The translations under genes and the position numbers were made by a program. A DNA stretch of 64,000 nucleotides from contig JALMGJ010000004.1 of NCBI GenBank assembly GCA_023362775.1, positions 33,039,429 to 33,103,428 of the forward strand, given 5' to 3'. Origin of the DNA: Charina bottae (lineage: Eukaryota; Chordata; Lepidosauria; Squamata; Charinaidae). The notes beneath the pieces were generated by a model, which was not told where the DNA came from, searched no databases, and saw only the letters and a list, made by a program, of their open reading frames with translations. How positions within the stretch are numbered: position 1 is the stretch's first letter; each line of letters starts with the position of its first letter. Positions 46,831 to 60,015 of the stretch are shown here, piece after piece.

Positions 46831-49800
46831 AGATATGGATGTCACCCTTTCTTTAGAAGAATAATATGGATAGATAAAACAATACAGGCATTGACATTGT
46901 CATAAAAGCTTTTGTGATGAAAGTCTAGATTAATGGACAATCCACTCCTTTATGAAAATGGAAGGTCAAATGTAGAATCCCTGGATATAGTCTGCAGACA
47001 TTAAGGTTCACCTAACTGCCAAATAAATCAGTATGATTTAAAGACACTCTTAAGCACTTAATTTGCATTTATTTAAATAGAATGTACACAGCTGATTTTC
47101 TTTGGCATGCTAAAGAATTTTTTGGCATGTTTAAAGAACTAAATTAAAGAACATTTTAAGGCCATCTATAGTAACATTAACTGTTTTCAGAAGTATAGTA
47201 TCCTTGGAATGACATGTTATTTTTAGGTGCTGAATTTATTTGTTTATTTGAGACATTTCACCCATCCTGTGTAGGTATGTGTCAAAATCTTCAAGATGCT
47301 AAGCTTGGATTGTGACACTCCACCCACCATCTTGGAGATTTTCATACACACAAACGATTGTGGATGTCCTTGTTCATCACAGAATTGTAAGATTTTTTTC
47401 CTCAAAACTATGACAGACAGGCAAGTTTAAGTTATTTAAAATATCATGTAAGTAATGCTATGTTTCCCTTGAATATTCCCTATTGAATCCAAGCTATGCA
47501 CCAAAATGATCCATTAACTGGATTCTATACGGTTTCATGGTAGAACTCCCCATCACAAACAATTGAGGCAAGCTTTGTTAATTTTAATGCAATGCCATTT
47601 TTCCCTCATACTGTTTAAAAGCGTTTTTGTCAAATTTATTGAGAAATAGTAATTGATTATTTTCCCAAGGAAAAAAAAGACATTATTGGAGAACATGAAA
47701 CACAGTTACCTGAGGCGGCTAGTGATGGCATGATGTGTAACAAGGGGGAAAAAATATACAACAACACTCTCACTTTACAGTAGAAAAGTTCAAAAACACT
47801 GTCAACAGAAATGCTTAACATGCTCTAAGAATGGGATAAAAAGCACACTCTTTTTCGGTGGGGGAGAAAATGGGAAACTAGAAGCTATATTTCAGAAGAG
47901 TATGAATTTACTTAACTTTTGCTATTAGAACAAGAGGTATGTCTTGTTAATTATATCTTCACTCATCTCTCATGTTCCCTTCTTTTTGCTCAGAAATGTC
48001 CAGACCTGATACAGGTAGCTCTTCTATTTTAATCTATCTTCATCCACTTTGAAAGAATACTTCCAAAATAGATCCCGTCTTATTCACAGAATATTATGGG
48101 ATGAGTGCATGGTCAGTCAATGTCGTCTTCCATTTGTAACGTGTATATTCATACACTCATAGTTTCCCACTTTTTTAAAAAGAAAGAAGATCTATTAAGT
48201 AAGAAATATCTTTGGAAATGATAGTATTATTCACCTGAGAGTACTCTATTCCCCATTCAGCTCAGTCATGAAAATCTGAGTGAATATGGTCACTATTCAT
48301 TGGCTGTAGGTTGCCTTTCATCTTCAGCCAGGGCAGACCTTGTGTGTAGATTTCAAGCAGTTATGATTACATCTAAACATCTGCCCATTCCCATTGCCCA
48401 TATGTGCAATTGATTTTGTTACAGGCCTGTTTAAATGATATTTTCCCACTGACAAGGTCTTTCTTTACCTACTGCTGGAATAGTGGCTATGAATCTGAAG
48501 GGGCTTCAAAGTCATTTATATAACTAGCTCTGCCATGCAGCCATCTGCTTCAGAGAGCAGGGACAGAGAAAGGCAAGAATTGGTGCTTATATGGTTCAGC
48601 AAAACTTTTCAAAGCTGATCCTCTGATGCAAGGAAGGAGATATTTTTACATCTGTCAGTTAATTAAGCACAGTCTTTAGACAACAGGTGTGAGGGACCTG
48701 CAGCCCTCCAGATTGGACTATGAAACCCATTTACATCAACTGATCTGATCAGTCCTCAGGGATCATGTAGACTGTCAACCCAACAACATCTGGAGACCCA
48801 AGAGTACTCTGCTTATAAATCTTCAGAAAGAATTTGAGAACTGTGCACCATAAGACATTCAACACTGATTAAGTTTAGCAACTTACTTTAACGGCTTGTT
48901 TTATTTGATAGCCTCATATGTGTGTACATTGTTGTTCTGCAGTAGTAATAACTGATCCTATTTAAATTTCATTTAGTTATATATTTAGTTTCTCAGTCAG
49001 CTTTCCAACAGAGTACTCAGAACATATACAAAATAAAACTAAAAACCATCATTATTTTTTTTAGTCATTAATGATGTTATTATTAATCACTAGTTATTGT
49101 AATCCGTCTTGAGTTCTTGTTTAAGTAAAGCGGTATACACATTCTGTACATACATACAAATCTGATTTATTATTTTTTCTGTTGATTGGGTGTGATTAAT
49201 CAAAGGACAAGCTAACATGGTGTCTTCTGTGAAGAAAACAATGAACGCATCTTGAATCAAGGATCCGATAAAGGCTAACCATTCACCAAAAATAGTAATG
49301 GTATTTTGTGCAGATTTGTGCAACTACTAACATTCTTTATTTCTTTAATTCAGAGTTTGAGAATATTGAAAATAAATTATCAGGAAACCAGTATACGATA
49401 TAACAATGAATAAAGAGGCATTATTTAAAATAAATAAATAAATATTCTGGGTCTGAGTTATTATGCAGATTAATATGATTTCGAATTTGCGGTTCCTGTA
49501 TACCAGCATTCCATGGCATAAGATCATTCATTCAGTGACTTATATTGTTTATCTTTCTGAACTAGAGATTCTCATTTCAAATACTTAAATAGTTTAGTAA
49601 GTTAATGTCCATCACAACAATTCTTTTCCTCACACTGACCCAGCCTTTGCACTTATCCATAGATTCCACTCAAATGTTTATTAATTTTTAAGTGTAATTG
49701 TCTGAATTACATTCACTCACCTTTGACTGCAAATCAAAGAACTTAGCAACAGACCATTGAAAATGTTAAATGGCCTATACTTTTTCGTACAACACTCTTA

Positions 49801-50250
49801 CAAGGACTGTTTTCTTTTACTACTTCAGGCAAGAACCTTAATTAAAATCAATTTTTAAAAAAGTTATCTGAAGGAATTACAAGAATTATAGGACAGCGAA
49901 AGGAATGCAGACTAGTCCTTAAGAAAACACACTCAGGATTTTGAATGGCTAACTTTTCTTTTTGTTTTAGCATTGCACATTTTGAGAAGAAACTAGTTAC
50001 TGTGATGAACTGATGGATATAGACATCATTCAAACCAGTTTCATGCATATATGAAGTGTCAGTGTGAATAGAATTTCAAACAAAAACATCTAAGCAATTA
50101 CCCAAGCAGGAAAGAATTATATTTGCTGGGAACAAAGAGAGCTTTGTCACCTCCTGACTTCATAGAAATAAATGTACTTGTGTTTGTATGCACACTCACA
50201 GTCCCTCAATCGTGGTTGAGTTTCTCCATCTCAACAGGCTAGTCAAAATG
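46831..50250. other. Mostly unassigned; one palindromic element relic
   Basis: 48690-48802 has GCAGCCCTCCAGATTGGACT at one end and CAACATCTGGAGACC at the other, a worn palindromic element of the type common in squamates. 49083-49140 (TAATCCGTCTTGAGTTC) may be an L2 tail. Nothing else is recognised. Confidence 0.4.
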
Positions 50251-50304
50251 AGATAGAGGGAGAGAGAGAGAGAGAGGGAGAGAGAGAGAGAGAGAGAGAG
50301 AGAA
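50251..50304. repeat. (AG)n microsatellite
   Basis: About 54 bases of AG with two GGG interruptions. Confidence 0.93.
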
Positions 50305-50589
50305 ATTTTCTGGAACAAGTGTTAAGAATGTGAGGTCAAGGTCACGTTGAACATTATACTTCCTTTGAATACAAGGCTACTGTGTCTGGCAGTTCCCTTT
50401 AAAAAAAATAGTTGTAACAGATGAACATTTAATATCAGACAGTAGGTACCGAGCATTTTGCACTTCATTTCTTTATTCATTTAACTGAAGATCTGCCTTT
50501 TCACATAAACAAAAAAGCCATTAAGGTAGATTAGTCTACCAAAATGCCACTTGAGTATCACACACTAGAAAACCATAATCTTAACAAAA

Positions 50590-50755
50590 TTCAGGATGGT
50601 AAAGTGATTAGAATATTGGATTTGAACTGAGATGACCCATGTTCTAACATCCACAACCATGAATCTTGAATCTCCATAGCCTAATTTACAGGATTCTTGG
50701 TGAAATGAAATGGGAATCAGGTATACCACCTTGAGCTCCTTGGGCAAGAGTGTGA
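50590..50755 (+). mobile_element. tRNA-CORE SINE, decayed
   Basis: The tRNA-like head has GGTAAAGTGATTAGAATATTGG (A-box side) and GTTCTAACATCC (B-box side); the end is ACCACCTTGAGCTCCTTGGG. The CORE middle is shortened. No tail repeat remains. Confidence 0.55.
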
Positions 50756-52594
50756 GATTTGTCCCCCACTCAAGTTTTCCTGGGAAAACCTATTATCATT
50801 TTGGGTTATCTAAAGATAGAGCTCTTGGCCATTACAGCTACCCCAGTTGAGGGCTTGAAAGCCAGGCTTTCCTTGATGTAATAAAATGGGAAGAGGTTTC
50901 CCACAAAATGAAATTGTGAACTCTTGACATCACCTTGCACAATCTGCTTTTATTCATGCCTTTCGTATTTTGCCTTGGGTGAACAAAAGGGCTCTGTGCA
51001 GAGGGCAGAAGGAAATGGGAAATGAGCTACCTGCTTTTTTCTGCATAAACTGCTAGGAGCAGGCCAGGCCAGGGTATCTGGATTAATTCTCCCTAGATGA
51101 ATTGATGATGCAAAGAGTGGGAGTTTTGCCACTAATGGTGCTTCTGTGGTCAGTGGAGGTACAACCCACAGGGTGAGGACAGGATCAAAGTCTCAGATTG
51201 GATCTTCACCCTGCAATATAAAGAGGAAATAAATCAGTGAAGCTAATGCTTAGTGACTATCATTTTTATGGAAAAACAAAGAAGCTGAGAATGTAGGTCA
51301 AAATCTACACTCTGCTGGGTCACAAATGGACTTTGCACATAATTACATTCCATTCATATCAACTAATAGAGCATTCCTTTCTTCAGAAAGTTTCTAAACC
51401 AAATACTGCTGGGTGAAAGAAGTATGCAGAAGAAAACAGAAGTATACCATGAAAATTAAGCCACCATATTGGATTTGGACATGTGTACCGCTCATTTTTT
51501 AGCTTAAAAAAAGGGGCATTTATATAGCAAGCAAAAAATATGGGTGAAAGGGAATCCAGAAATACCACTATTGTCAAAAAAACAACAACAACACAATTAC
51601 TTCTAGTAAAGAGGAGGTTGTGGATAACACCAGAGTGTGGTGAGTACGCAGCATACAAATTATTGAAGTAAATAAACAAGCAAACTCTGGACACTGTCTG
51701 GATTGTTTCATAGTCCAAACAAAGTCTGCCAATTGTTCTGAAACAATGTAACTGGAAAAAAAGATGTATACCTCTTTGAACTAAATAGCACCATTTGCCT
51801 TTAATTTTATTTCAGGGAAAGAGATCAATAGATTCAGAAATAAGGCTCAATACTTCTGATTAAGCATAAAGAGCAAATATATTTGGAACACAACTGAATG
51901 CAAACATATTTAATTTGGCATTTCCAAACCAATACATAAACTTAAAGTTCTTCTTTGATTTCTAAGAAATAATCATGCTTTGTTATTCTATATAGGAGTT
52001 AATTCAGTCGTCGCTGTAATGGTTATGGGAAAAAGACGTCAGATTGATAATTTTTGAAAATAGAAAGTAGAAAAAACAATACATCTTAGAGTTGAAGATG
52101 AATCAAGTTTGGCATTATATGACAATCCTGTTGGGAGAAAAATACAGCTTAGTAGGATGCTATGCTATGAGATTATACCGAGCTCAATAGGACAGCAGAG
52201 TCCAATAGAAAAGTTTCAGAAAGATCTGATCAAGGACAACTTCAGCAAACAGTCCTAAAAAGATCCCAAGTTATTCTAGAATTCAGAATCAGGAGAGGTA
52301 CCACAGGATCACTTACACCTGTGAGAAATTAGCTGAGAACAGGGAGAGGGACCCAAAAAACCAAGATGGAGGCCATACCATGTGATTACAACATTGCCTC
52401 TTGTTTGCATTTGATACACCTAACAAAGGGGCAGGGCTTTGATTGCATTGTTGCAGCCACCATATTGACGTTTTTGACCCCCACTCCACCCCGCAGATCC
52501 CCCTTGCTTGAAAAAAGGTTAGAGAAATTAAGAAGGGAAAACTGTTGAAGGCTTATTAGAAAGTGTAATTTAGCATTTTAACCTAAGAACTAGA
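50756..52594. other. No recognised gene or element
   Basis: Short chance ORFs only. 52350-52500 contains words (CAAGATGGAGGCCATACCAT) reminiscent of dispersed repeats but could not be assigned. Confidence 0.35.
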
Positions 52595-53171
52595 CACTGA
52601 AGTCATTTTATCCTGCTATTGCAATACAGCCCCATCTTTCCTTATGTAATTTAAGTCCTTTAATCTTAGTTTTGTTCATTTTATAAGTGAATCTTCCCTA
52701 TGATTCATTCCTTGCTCAGGAATGCTCACCAGACGCCATAATTCCAAATTCAAAAATTTATTTAGCACACAAGGCAACAGCATTGAATACAGCCGGCCCT
52801 GTGCAAGGGCGCAACACCCAAGGGCATCAGGTATAAAGAACTAGTTTGTAGGTGCCTAATTCTAAAATTCTCAAGTTTAACTTTCCAAATAAGGTATAGC
52901 CTGATTTCTCACTTTCTAATTGGTACACCTTATCTCTGTTGCCAGAAGCATAATGGTTTCTTTTCATTCCTTCCTTATCTGTCTACTTGTCCCTCTCCTT
53001 CTCTATAATGGTGAAACACTAACTTCCCTTCTAAAATGGTGCTAGTTCAGCTTTCTAATAACTACTTTCCAACACTTAAGCCATTTTATCCTGCTGTTGC
53101 CATACAACCCCATATTTCCTTATCTAATTTAAGTCTTTTAATCTTAGTCTTCTTCATTTTATAAGCAAATC
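52595..53171. repeat. Pair of 99-bp direct repeats 478 bp apart
   Basis: 52595-52693 and 53073-53171 align end to end without gaps at roughly 85% identity by eye (shared CATTTTATCCTGCT, TTTCCTTAT, TAATTTAAGTC, TTAATCTTAGT, TTCATTTTATAAG). The DNA between has no coding frame. Confidence 0.8.
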
Positions 53172-54235
53172 ATTAGGGGTGAGGTATCAGAACCAAGATA
53201 CTTATAGGGAATTTATTGTTATAGCAACAAAACTTTTAAAACTGAGAAAACATTTGCAAAATGTGTTAATGAGCAATAGAGTTCCATAGGTCTAAGTCCC
53301 AGAATTTTTTAATAAATAAATTCTGTTAATAAATGTTTAAGAAATAAAGCATGAAGAGAATAACCATTTACCACCCAGAAATATGTTAATGTGGATTTTT
53401 CACCTGCCTTGCCCAGCCAAACCATTGCCACTCAACATAACACTGTCAGCTTGAGAAACAGCCAGCACATTCACATACAACAATTTCTGTGCTCATTATA
53501 CACAAGATACTCAGTTGTTTAGCTTTGTATTCTATCCATTGCCTTCAAGATTTCGAGGAGCCAGTCTCACAGTTGGAATTAATATATAGCTTCCCTTACT
53601 TGCACAAGGTAATTATACGGCTCTCATCTGTAAGATGAAATTATAGTCATAAGTGGAATATCAGCAGCATCTGTTCAAAGGTTTTAGGCAATTTAACCTT
53701 GGCCAGCAAGGATCCACTCAGCTCCAGCTGACTGACAGTATTTAATGTCTTTGTCTTTCATGATATAGTATCAGAAGCCTGGGAAAAGGTTTTCCAATTA
53801 TGGGAGAGGATTCAAAACTAACAGAACAGGCAACGAATGATTGTCAGTTATAAAAGCAGTTGTGTAAGGGAGATAGGCACCGTTGATAGAATGCTTAAGT
53901 AGGCTTAGAAGACCTGCCTCCAAACTGCACTGAACCAGGGGGAGATAGCTTTGCAAATGCGTATCTGGAGGTTTGTAGCTTTAAATCTCAGTTTGTATCA
54001 GATGACAGAGTGGCCCAAGGGCAGATGCTTAGTGTTGACAGTAGAACAGCAACAAGTCCCAATATGTGGAGGGATATGGCTGTCTTGGAAAAGGGTATGG
54101 GGGAAATATGGAATAAAAAGTGTCCACTTTTGAAGTGGGAAGGTTTTGCCATCATGCTTGCTACTATTCTGCCCTGTGGCTGTTTTTTAAGAAGTGAGTT
54201 TGCTTTGTTCTAGTTTTCAAAACCCACGTCTTAAT
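53172..54235. other. No recognised gene or element
   Basis: Chance ORFs at 53951-54213 overlap in two frames. Confidence 0.4.
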
Positions 54236-54289
54236 TTCTTTATGTAGATAGCTTGAATCATGTCAACTGGATTTCTATTTTCTCAGTGG

Positions 54290-54324
54290 AAACGTTTCGC
54301 TCCTTATCCAAGAAGCTTCTTCAG
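54290..54324 (-). ncRNA. Hammerhead ribozyme motif (PLE B, left arm)
   Basis: On the minus strand CTGAAGA, stem II GCTTCTT/AAGGAGC (one G-U), GAAACGTTT. The core is intact. Confidence 0.78.
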
Positions 54325-54408
54325 TCTGAGCAAAGTTAGTAAGGGAATCCTAAATGCACTGAATTAGTGCATGAATGATTTAGGATTCCCTTACTAACTT
54401 TGCTCAGA

Positions 54409-54444
54409 CTGAAGAAGCTCCTTGGGTAAGGAGCGAAATGTTTC
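54409..54444 (+). ncRNA. Hammerhead ribozyme motif (PLE B, right arm)
   Basis: CTGAAGA at 54409-54415, stem II GCTCCTT/AAGGAGC with loop GGGT, and GAAA at 54435-54438 followed by T where the consensus has C (GAAAT), which weakens stem III. Confidence 0.75.
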
Positions 54445-54539
54445 CACTGAGAAAATAGAAATCCAATTGATATGATTCAAGCTACAGACAATTCCACCTG
54501 GATGACTGAGAACCTTCATAGACATATTCTTTATGTAGA

Positions 54540-56302
54540 GGGAAAAGATGAATTGCCATGGGCAAATCTGTCCTAGATACCAGAATTTGTCCACACATTG
54601 GCTGGGTTTACCCAATATGCTAACTTGGGCTAAAATGGGACTGAGGATTTCATTATGCCATTGCGTGTTTGTATAAAGACAGCTATTGTGTTTATTTAGC
54701 TAACACAAGGATTATTAACAACTTCAGCCATCTTCATATGGATGTTGAGGACTGCACTCCAGGGTGGGGCCTTAGTCCATTTTAGGAATGGCTGCAGAGG
54801 TTTCAAGGGGTATGTATAATGGGAGTCTTAAGTATCTGCAAAGCCCAAGTCACTCGTTTTGCCTCTGAAATCCCTCTACCCCAATGCATAAAATGACCAA
54901 TTTTTTGCCTTCCCTACTTATGGGCATGTGGGGGACTCTGATGGCACACATTTTTCACCCTTGCAGAAGTGTGCCTACTAACTCACTCCTTGTGTTATCA
55001 CCTTCAGAAAACTCATTTCATCCAGCCATGAAGCCATTCCACTGCAGGCCAGAGGCCATTGGGTTCAACAAAAACGTTAGGGAAGAACTGGAAGGTTTAT
55101 TAAAAAGAATGCTGATTATATCCAAATAGAGTTATTTCTATTTAGTCAGCCTCCTCTTTGTCAGGATTGTAATCGGAGGGAGTAACACCCAAGGTCACCA
55201 GCAGTTGGCATAAAAATGGATACTGCTTCGAATGCCATGGGTAATATAGATATCATGATTTAGCTTCTTTGAAGAAAATACTGCCTCTGGGTACCAACTA
55301 CAGAAAGTATGGGTGGGTTGGGAAAGGTATGAGAGATGCTTGCAAATTTGTTGAATGTGATACAATCTTAGCCAAACTCTCCCATGTGCCTATAAATTCA
55401 CATTCAATTGTTGAATCTCACATACATTGACTGATTTGTTTTCCCATGTATTTCATCTAAAGCTAAACTTAAGAGGGCTCCAACAGGTTGCAAAGTGATT
55501 TGGTCTATTATGTTCATCTCCACAGTTAAGCAATCAGAATTTCTTCTTGCTTGCAAATGTCCCTATATGGATGTTCTCAAGCCTCTCCCTCTTGAGGATG
55601 AGAACCTTACAAATATTGATATGTTTGCTGTTCCTGCAAGCTGGCCCTCCTTTGCTAGATCCCTTTAAATTGTTGCTTCAGGTTCAATCTTCACTATATT
55701 TTTAATGTATTTAAATAATAAATAAAATTACAATAGCTGGGAGGTGTCAGTGTGGTACAGTGGACTAGGAATGGGAGTCTAGTTTTCCCATAAGCATGGA
55801 ATCCAGCTGGGTATCTTGGATCAGACATTCTTTCTCGGCTTTAGACTGGGAAAACCAAAAAATTCTGCCTACCAACCTGCACTGCAAACTAGTAAGTCAC
55901 AGTCCATAACCTTCAATGAAGAGGCTTTCATACTGTACTGTACTGTACTGATTCAGACTAGAGAGAGAGAGAGAGATCATGCAAGTTATACTTGCTCAGT
56001 TGAAATACTGGTTCCTACTGATGTATTTCCTAATGATCTGAAGGAGGGTCAAAAAAATGTGAATGACCTTAAAGTCTTTCTGTTAGTCTCAGTTAATTGG
56101 GCAATGCGCCGCAGAGTACTCAGAACTAATGCACTTTGAGGGGAGCAATTTCAGCTTCTCATACATGCTGATGGGTTCTAAATTAATTGTAAATAGCCAC
56201 TCAAAGAAAGAAAGAAAAAAACAGTTAGACATCATTTGAACAAGAACATCTGCTCATTGTTCCAGGAGCTCTCATGCCTTCTAAACACACACACACAGTC
56301 TA
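54540..56302. other. No gene recognised; short microsatellites
   Basis: (TACTG)n at 55931-55950 and (GA)n at 55962-55975; an ACAC run at 56285-56296. The 107-codon frame at 55816-56139 crosses two of these repeats and has no domain. Confidence 0.4.
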
Positions 56303-56548
56303 TATTTATTTGTTTATTTTCTATCCCGCCTTTATTTTTTTTTATAAATAACTCAAGGCAGCGAACATACCTAATACTCCTTCCTCCTCCTATTTTCCCC
56401 ACAACAAGAACCCTGTGAGGTGAGTTGGGCTGAGAGAGAGTGGCTGGCCCAGGGTCACCCAGCCGGCTTTTATGCCTAAGGCGGACTAGAACTCTCAGTC
56501 TCCTGGTTTCTAACCCGTTGCCTTAAACACTAGACCAAACTGGCTCTG
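56303..56548 (-). mobile_element. tRNA-CORE SINE (MIR-like), near full length
   Basis: The minus strand starts CAGAGCCAGTTTGGTCTAGTG (A-box side) and carries GAGAGTTCTAGTCC (B-box side). A CORE-like block follows with GCTGGGTGACCCTGGGCC and CTCTCTCAGCCCAACTCACC. It ends in GCTGCCTTGAGTTATTTAT and GGCGGGATAG with an AAATAAA tail, the L2-type 3' end. L2 would supply the enzyme. This is the best-kept copy of this SINE family in the window. Confidence 0.85.
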
Positions 56549-58395
56549 TATATACATCACACTCAAGGAAAATGTTAGACTGGGTTAAGAAATGGAAAAT
56601 AAATCACGTTGAAATATTAGGGCATTAGATAATTAGTAGTACTTCAATACCTTGAGCATGGCCAGTCTTTTTTGATTCTTTCTTCAAAGAAGACAACCTA
56701 CAATGGACAAGGCATTGCATATGTGAGAGGAAAGGAAGGGAAACTTGGAATTAGAAACATGGAAAAGATTTTCTTGTGAAGACATGTTGGGGAAAAAATG
56801 GGGGTAATCAAGCCAAGTCCTCAGCAGGGTTTAATAAAACATCAGAGAGTCTACTCCACAATCATCATTGAATGTTACTGATCATTATAATTCCAAGCTA
56901 TTGAGCCAAACAATTCTCTCAGCTGGTGTAAATAGCTGTTGCTTCCATTGGTTTTAAGAAGGGCTGGTGCTAGTTAGGGATCAGGCTTATTTAATCAGAG
57001 CAGAAGTTATCATGGAAGTGGGAATAATCTTTTTTTCTCCATCTTTTTTTAAAAATAAGAAGTAGGCTTGAACTTTGATCAAGTGAGACACAATTATCAT
57101 ACATATTATATATCCAGAAAAGGTGATATTGAAATTTATTTTTAAAAACAGCTGCAGCTTTAAATGCTGAAATTAAGAAATCTGGGGGTGTATTTTTCTG
57201 AGGATGAAGGGGAGAGTAAGAGAACATATTTTATTATAGCAACGTTTTTGTATAACCGCAAATAAATCCAAGGAATTGTTGTAGCATGCCACCCATTGTC
57301 TTTTCTCCACTAATTCCTGTAAAGAAATTGCCCATTCTCTTTCTTTATAAAGACAACACAGACATTTTTCAGAGATTGGCTTGTGTGTCTGTGTGTTGTT
57401 TTTTTTAAAAAAACTGTAAACATATTTTAGAATATCCCCAATTTGATAGTGCATGAAAACCTTGTTATGGAATTGATATTTGGATAACGGAATAGGACAT
57501 ATCTTACTATTAAATGAACATAGGTTTTTTAAGAGAATTGTGGATGACGTGGGCATTTTCACTTCATTAGAATAAAAGCAAAGTGGCCCACTTTAAAATC
57601 AAAGTCAACTTACGATTGTCAAAGAAGGATTGACCAAGTATTTGCTGGTCTAAATAACTTTTTGATGAAATTATGTCCACAAAGCCTCTCCCTACCTCTC
57701 TCTTTCTCTCTTTTTAGATCTGGGAGGGACGGTTGGAGGGATGAGTGGGCAGATTATCTGTCGATCTATCATTTCTGTGAGGGGAGGAGATCAATGACAT
57801 CCAATGTGGTCACACAAATTACATACTTTGTGTTATTTGCACAATTATATCAAGATACAGGCATGGCATCACTGTGGCTTCTACTGAACACCAAAAGATT
57901 TAAATTTTACCATACAACTGAGAAAAATTAAGAGTAATAACCATAGCAACTACTAGAATAACATCAGAACAATAACAGTAGTGCTTATTGAAATTCTAAT
58001 GCTAGAAAGTTTCTCTCTTCTGCATCTTCACTTTGCTGCAGAAACATGAACAGCATATTGTGTATAGAACTGTACTATCAAGAAGCACACACTTAAGCAA
58101 CAGCATTCAGGTATTAGAAACTAGAGTTACTGGTGTTTTGCAGCCTTAACATGCATCTTGTAGTCTCAGATGTGGCAAAAGGTGCTGCCTCACTGCCCAT
58201 CTTGATGGACCACTCATCTAGTCACCCAACTTGGGTCAGCAGTATCAGAAAATCAATTTGAAATGTAGTACTTTGTGTGTGTATGTGAATCCAGGTAAAA
58301 TGACTGTCAGAGATGGGAAGAGTTGCCCAAAAAAATTAAAACAAATAAACAAATGCCTCCCCCTCCCCAGCCCTTTGAAGTCCATCTCTTAAAAT
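56549..58395. other. No recognised gene or element
   Basis: Chance ORFs only, including two overlapping minus frames at 56991-57562. Confidence 0.4.
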
Positions 58396-58397
58396 GT

Positions 58398-58462
58398 TTG
58401 AGTTCCTAGTCAGAGTTGTTTAAGATGGGCAGCCATACAAATCTTTTAAATAAATAAATGAT
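58398..58462 (+). mobile_element. L2 LINE 3' tail
   Basis: AGTCAGAGTTGTTTAAGATG, GGCAGCCATACAAATCTTTT and AAATAAATAAATG correspond to the L2 end at 45785-45850. Confidence 0.7.
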
Positions 58463-60015
58463 TGGTAACACTGCAGCATAACTGACCCTACAATTAAAGA
58501 AATCACCTTACAATAAGAATAATTACTACTGCCAAAAAGAGTCTGATCCATACTGGGAAGTGGTTTGGGCAAAATATGTTGTTAAAGTTAAAACTCCCTA
58601 TTGTATTCCTTTACTAATAAATAGAACATAAGTTGGACATTGATAAATATTCCCTGTAGCGAATAATATTGGAACAGATGGTCTCCAAATATGTGACTTA
58701 TGTAAAATGCATCACGTGGCAAGCCTTTTAATAATAAAATCTTAACTAAAGAAAATAGGCACACTACAATTATAGACCATAATTGCCTGCATGGTTACAA
58801 TAGAACATCTTTTGAACATTAAGTTGAACACACACACAAAAAAAAGGAAATGTTAATGAACCCAGTACCTAGTTAAATGGTGCATGACAGAGAGCAATAG
58901 TATATTTTTCTTAGAATCCTTCAAAGCATAATCTCCCTCCCTCAAAATGACTTAAATGATTTAACTAAAACATCTTCTTTGTAATCCTTGCTTCGTTTTT
59001 CTTATTCATTTTGATCAAGCCGCCAACTGCTCTGAAAATAACAGCAAATATTACTACTTGCATGTGCTTCAATTAGTGAGACACATACAACTTAGAAATC
59101 TAGCAGGTCACATGCTAGTTTGGAGAACATTTATTTGGAAGAATAGGTTTTGCCCTGACATACTGGCTTGGTTCCAGACTTGGGGCTCATCCTCACATCC
59201 TACTTACTGCAGTGTCATTTGCTAAAAGTTTTTAAGGAACATAACTCCATGACACTGCTGCCTTTTGGAGGCAGCATGAAGTCATCTTTAGATGTTCCAC
59301 TGTAAAATTGGTGTTTGGCCACTTCTCCTGATACAAGTCGTGCACTAGGAACAATCAACAATAGTTTGGGGGTAAGATTGGAAATGACGTGGAAAAGGGG
59401 CACAGAACTAGTCCAACTCCTATTGGTCACCTAAGTCTACTGAAGGAATGCCCCCTTCCCAACCAGTCATTGAGCACTGTCTTCTGATTTGGGCTGCAAG
59501 AGAAACTGAACACCTGCCTTGCTCAGTTTTTTACTGCTGTTTCTGACACCAATAAAAAAAATACTTTTTTAATATAGAGAACAAATGTCAGTCTTCCAGG
59601 AGGTCAGTGCACCCATGTCGAAGCAAACAAGTGTGGACTGGGAGGGGCACTGGGTAGAGCAGGAAAGAGATCTGTCCATCTTCTGTCCTTCACCAGGCAC
59701 TGTCCTCTATATACTGTACATGTTACTTTGGTGCACAAGAGAGACTGTAGTCTACACTTGGCTTGTATGGAGTAGACCTGTCAGTTGGTTTGAGTTTGCT
59801 CTGTTACTGTAAGACTATCAATTTTTTTTGTTATATCAGTCTCCCAGGATATTGATAGTCCTGTAGATTTGGGGAGGAGGGGAAAATCTGGTTGGTAGGA
59901 CACGTGAGGGACATTGGCTGAAGCAGGATAATGCTCCAGCTTCTTTATGACTGATTTCCTCCTGGAGACTGATAGCTCCATGGTAAAAAAAAATATGTAT
60001 ATATAAATTCCTAGA
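58463..60015. other. No recognised gene or element
   Basis: 59215-59430 (minus) and 59585-59812 (plus) are ORFs without recognisable domains. Confidence 0.4.

Larger units (their letters stand above)
54249..54526. mobile_element. Penelope-like element family B, inverted arms only
   Basis: The left arm (54249-54352, antisense) and right arm (54380-54526, sense) meet at a short centre with GAATTAGTGCATGAATG. Each arm holds a hammerhead. The target duplication TTCTTTATGTAGA is exact over 13 bp (54236-54248 and 54527-54539). The right arm reaches the family terminus CCTTCATAGACATA; the left arm is shorter. There is no protein sequence at all, unlike the copy at 13485. Confidence 0.9.

Noticed and set aside
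52350..53200. Endogenous retroviral LTR pair
   Set aside because: The direct repeats are only 99 bp, lack visible TG...CA ends and TSD, and no gag or pol sequence lies between them.
55816..56139. 107-codon ORF as a gene
   Set aside because: It runs through TACTG and GA microsatellites (RERERD stretch), a composition effect.
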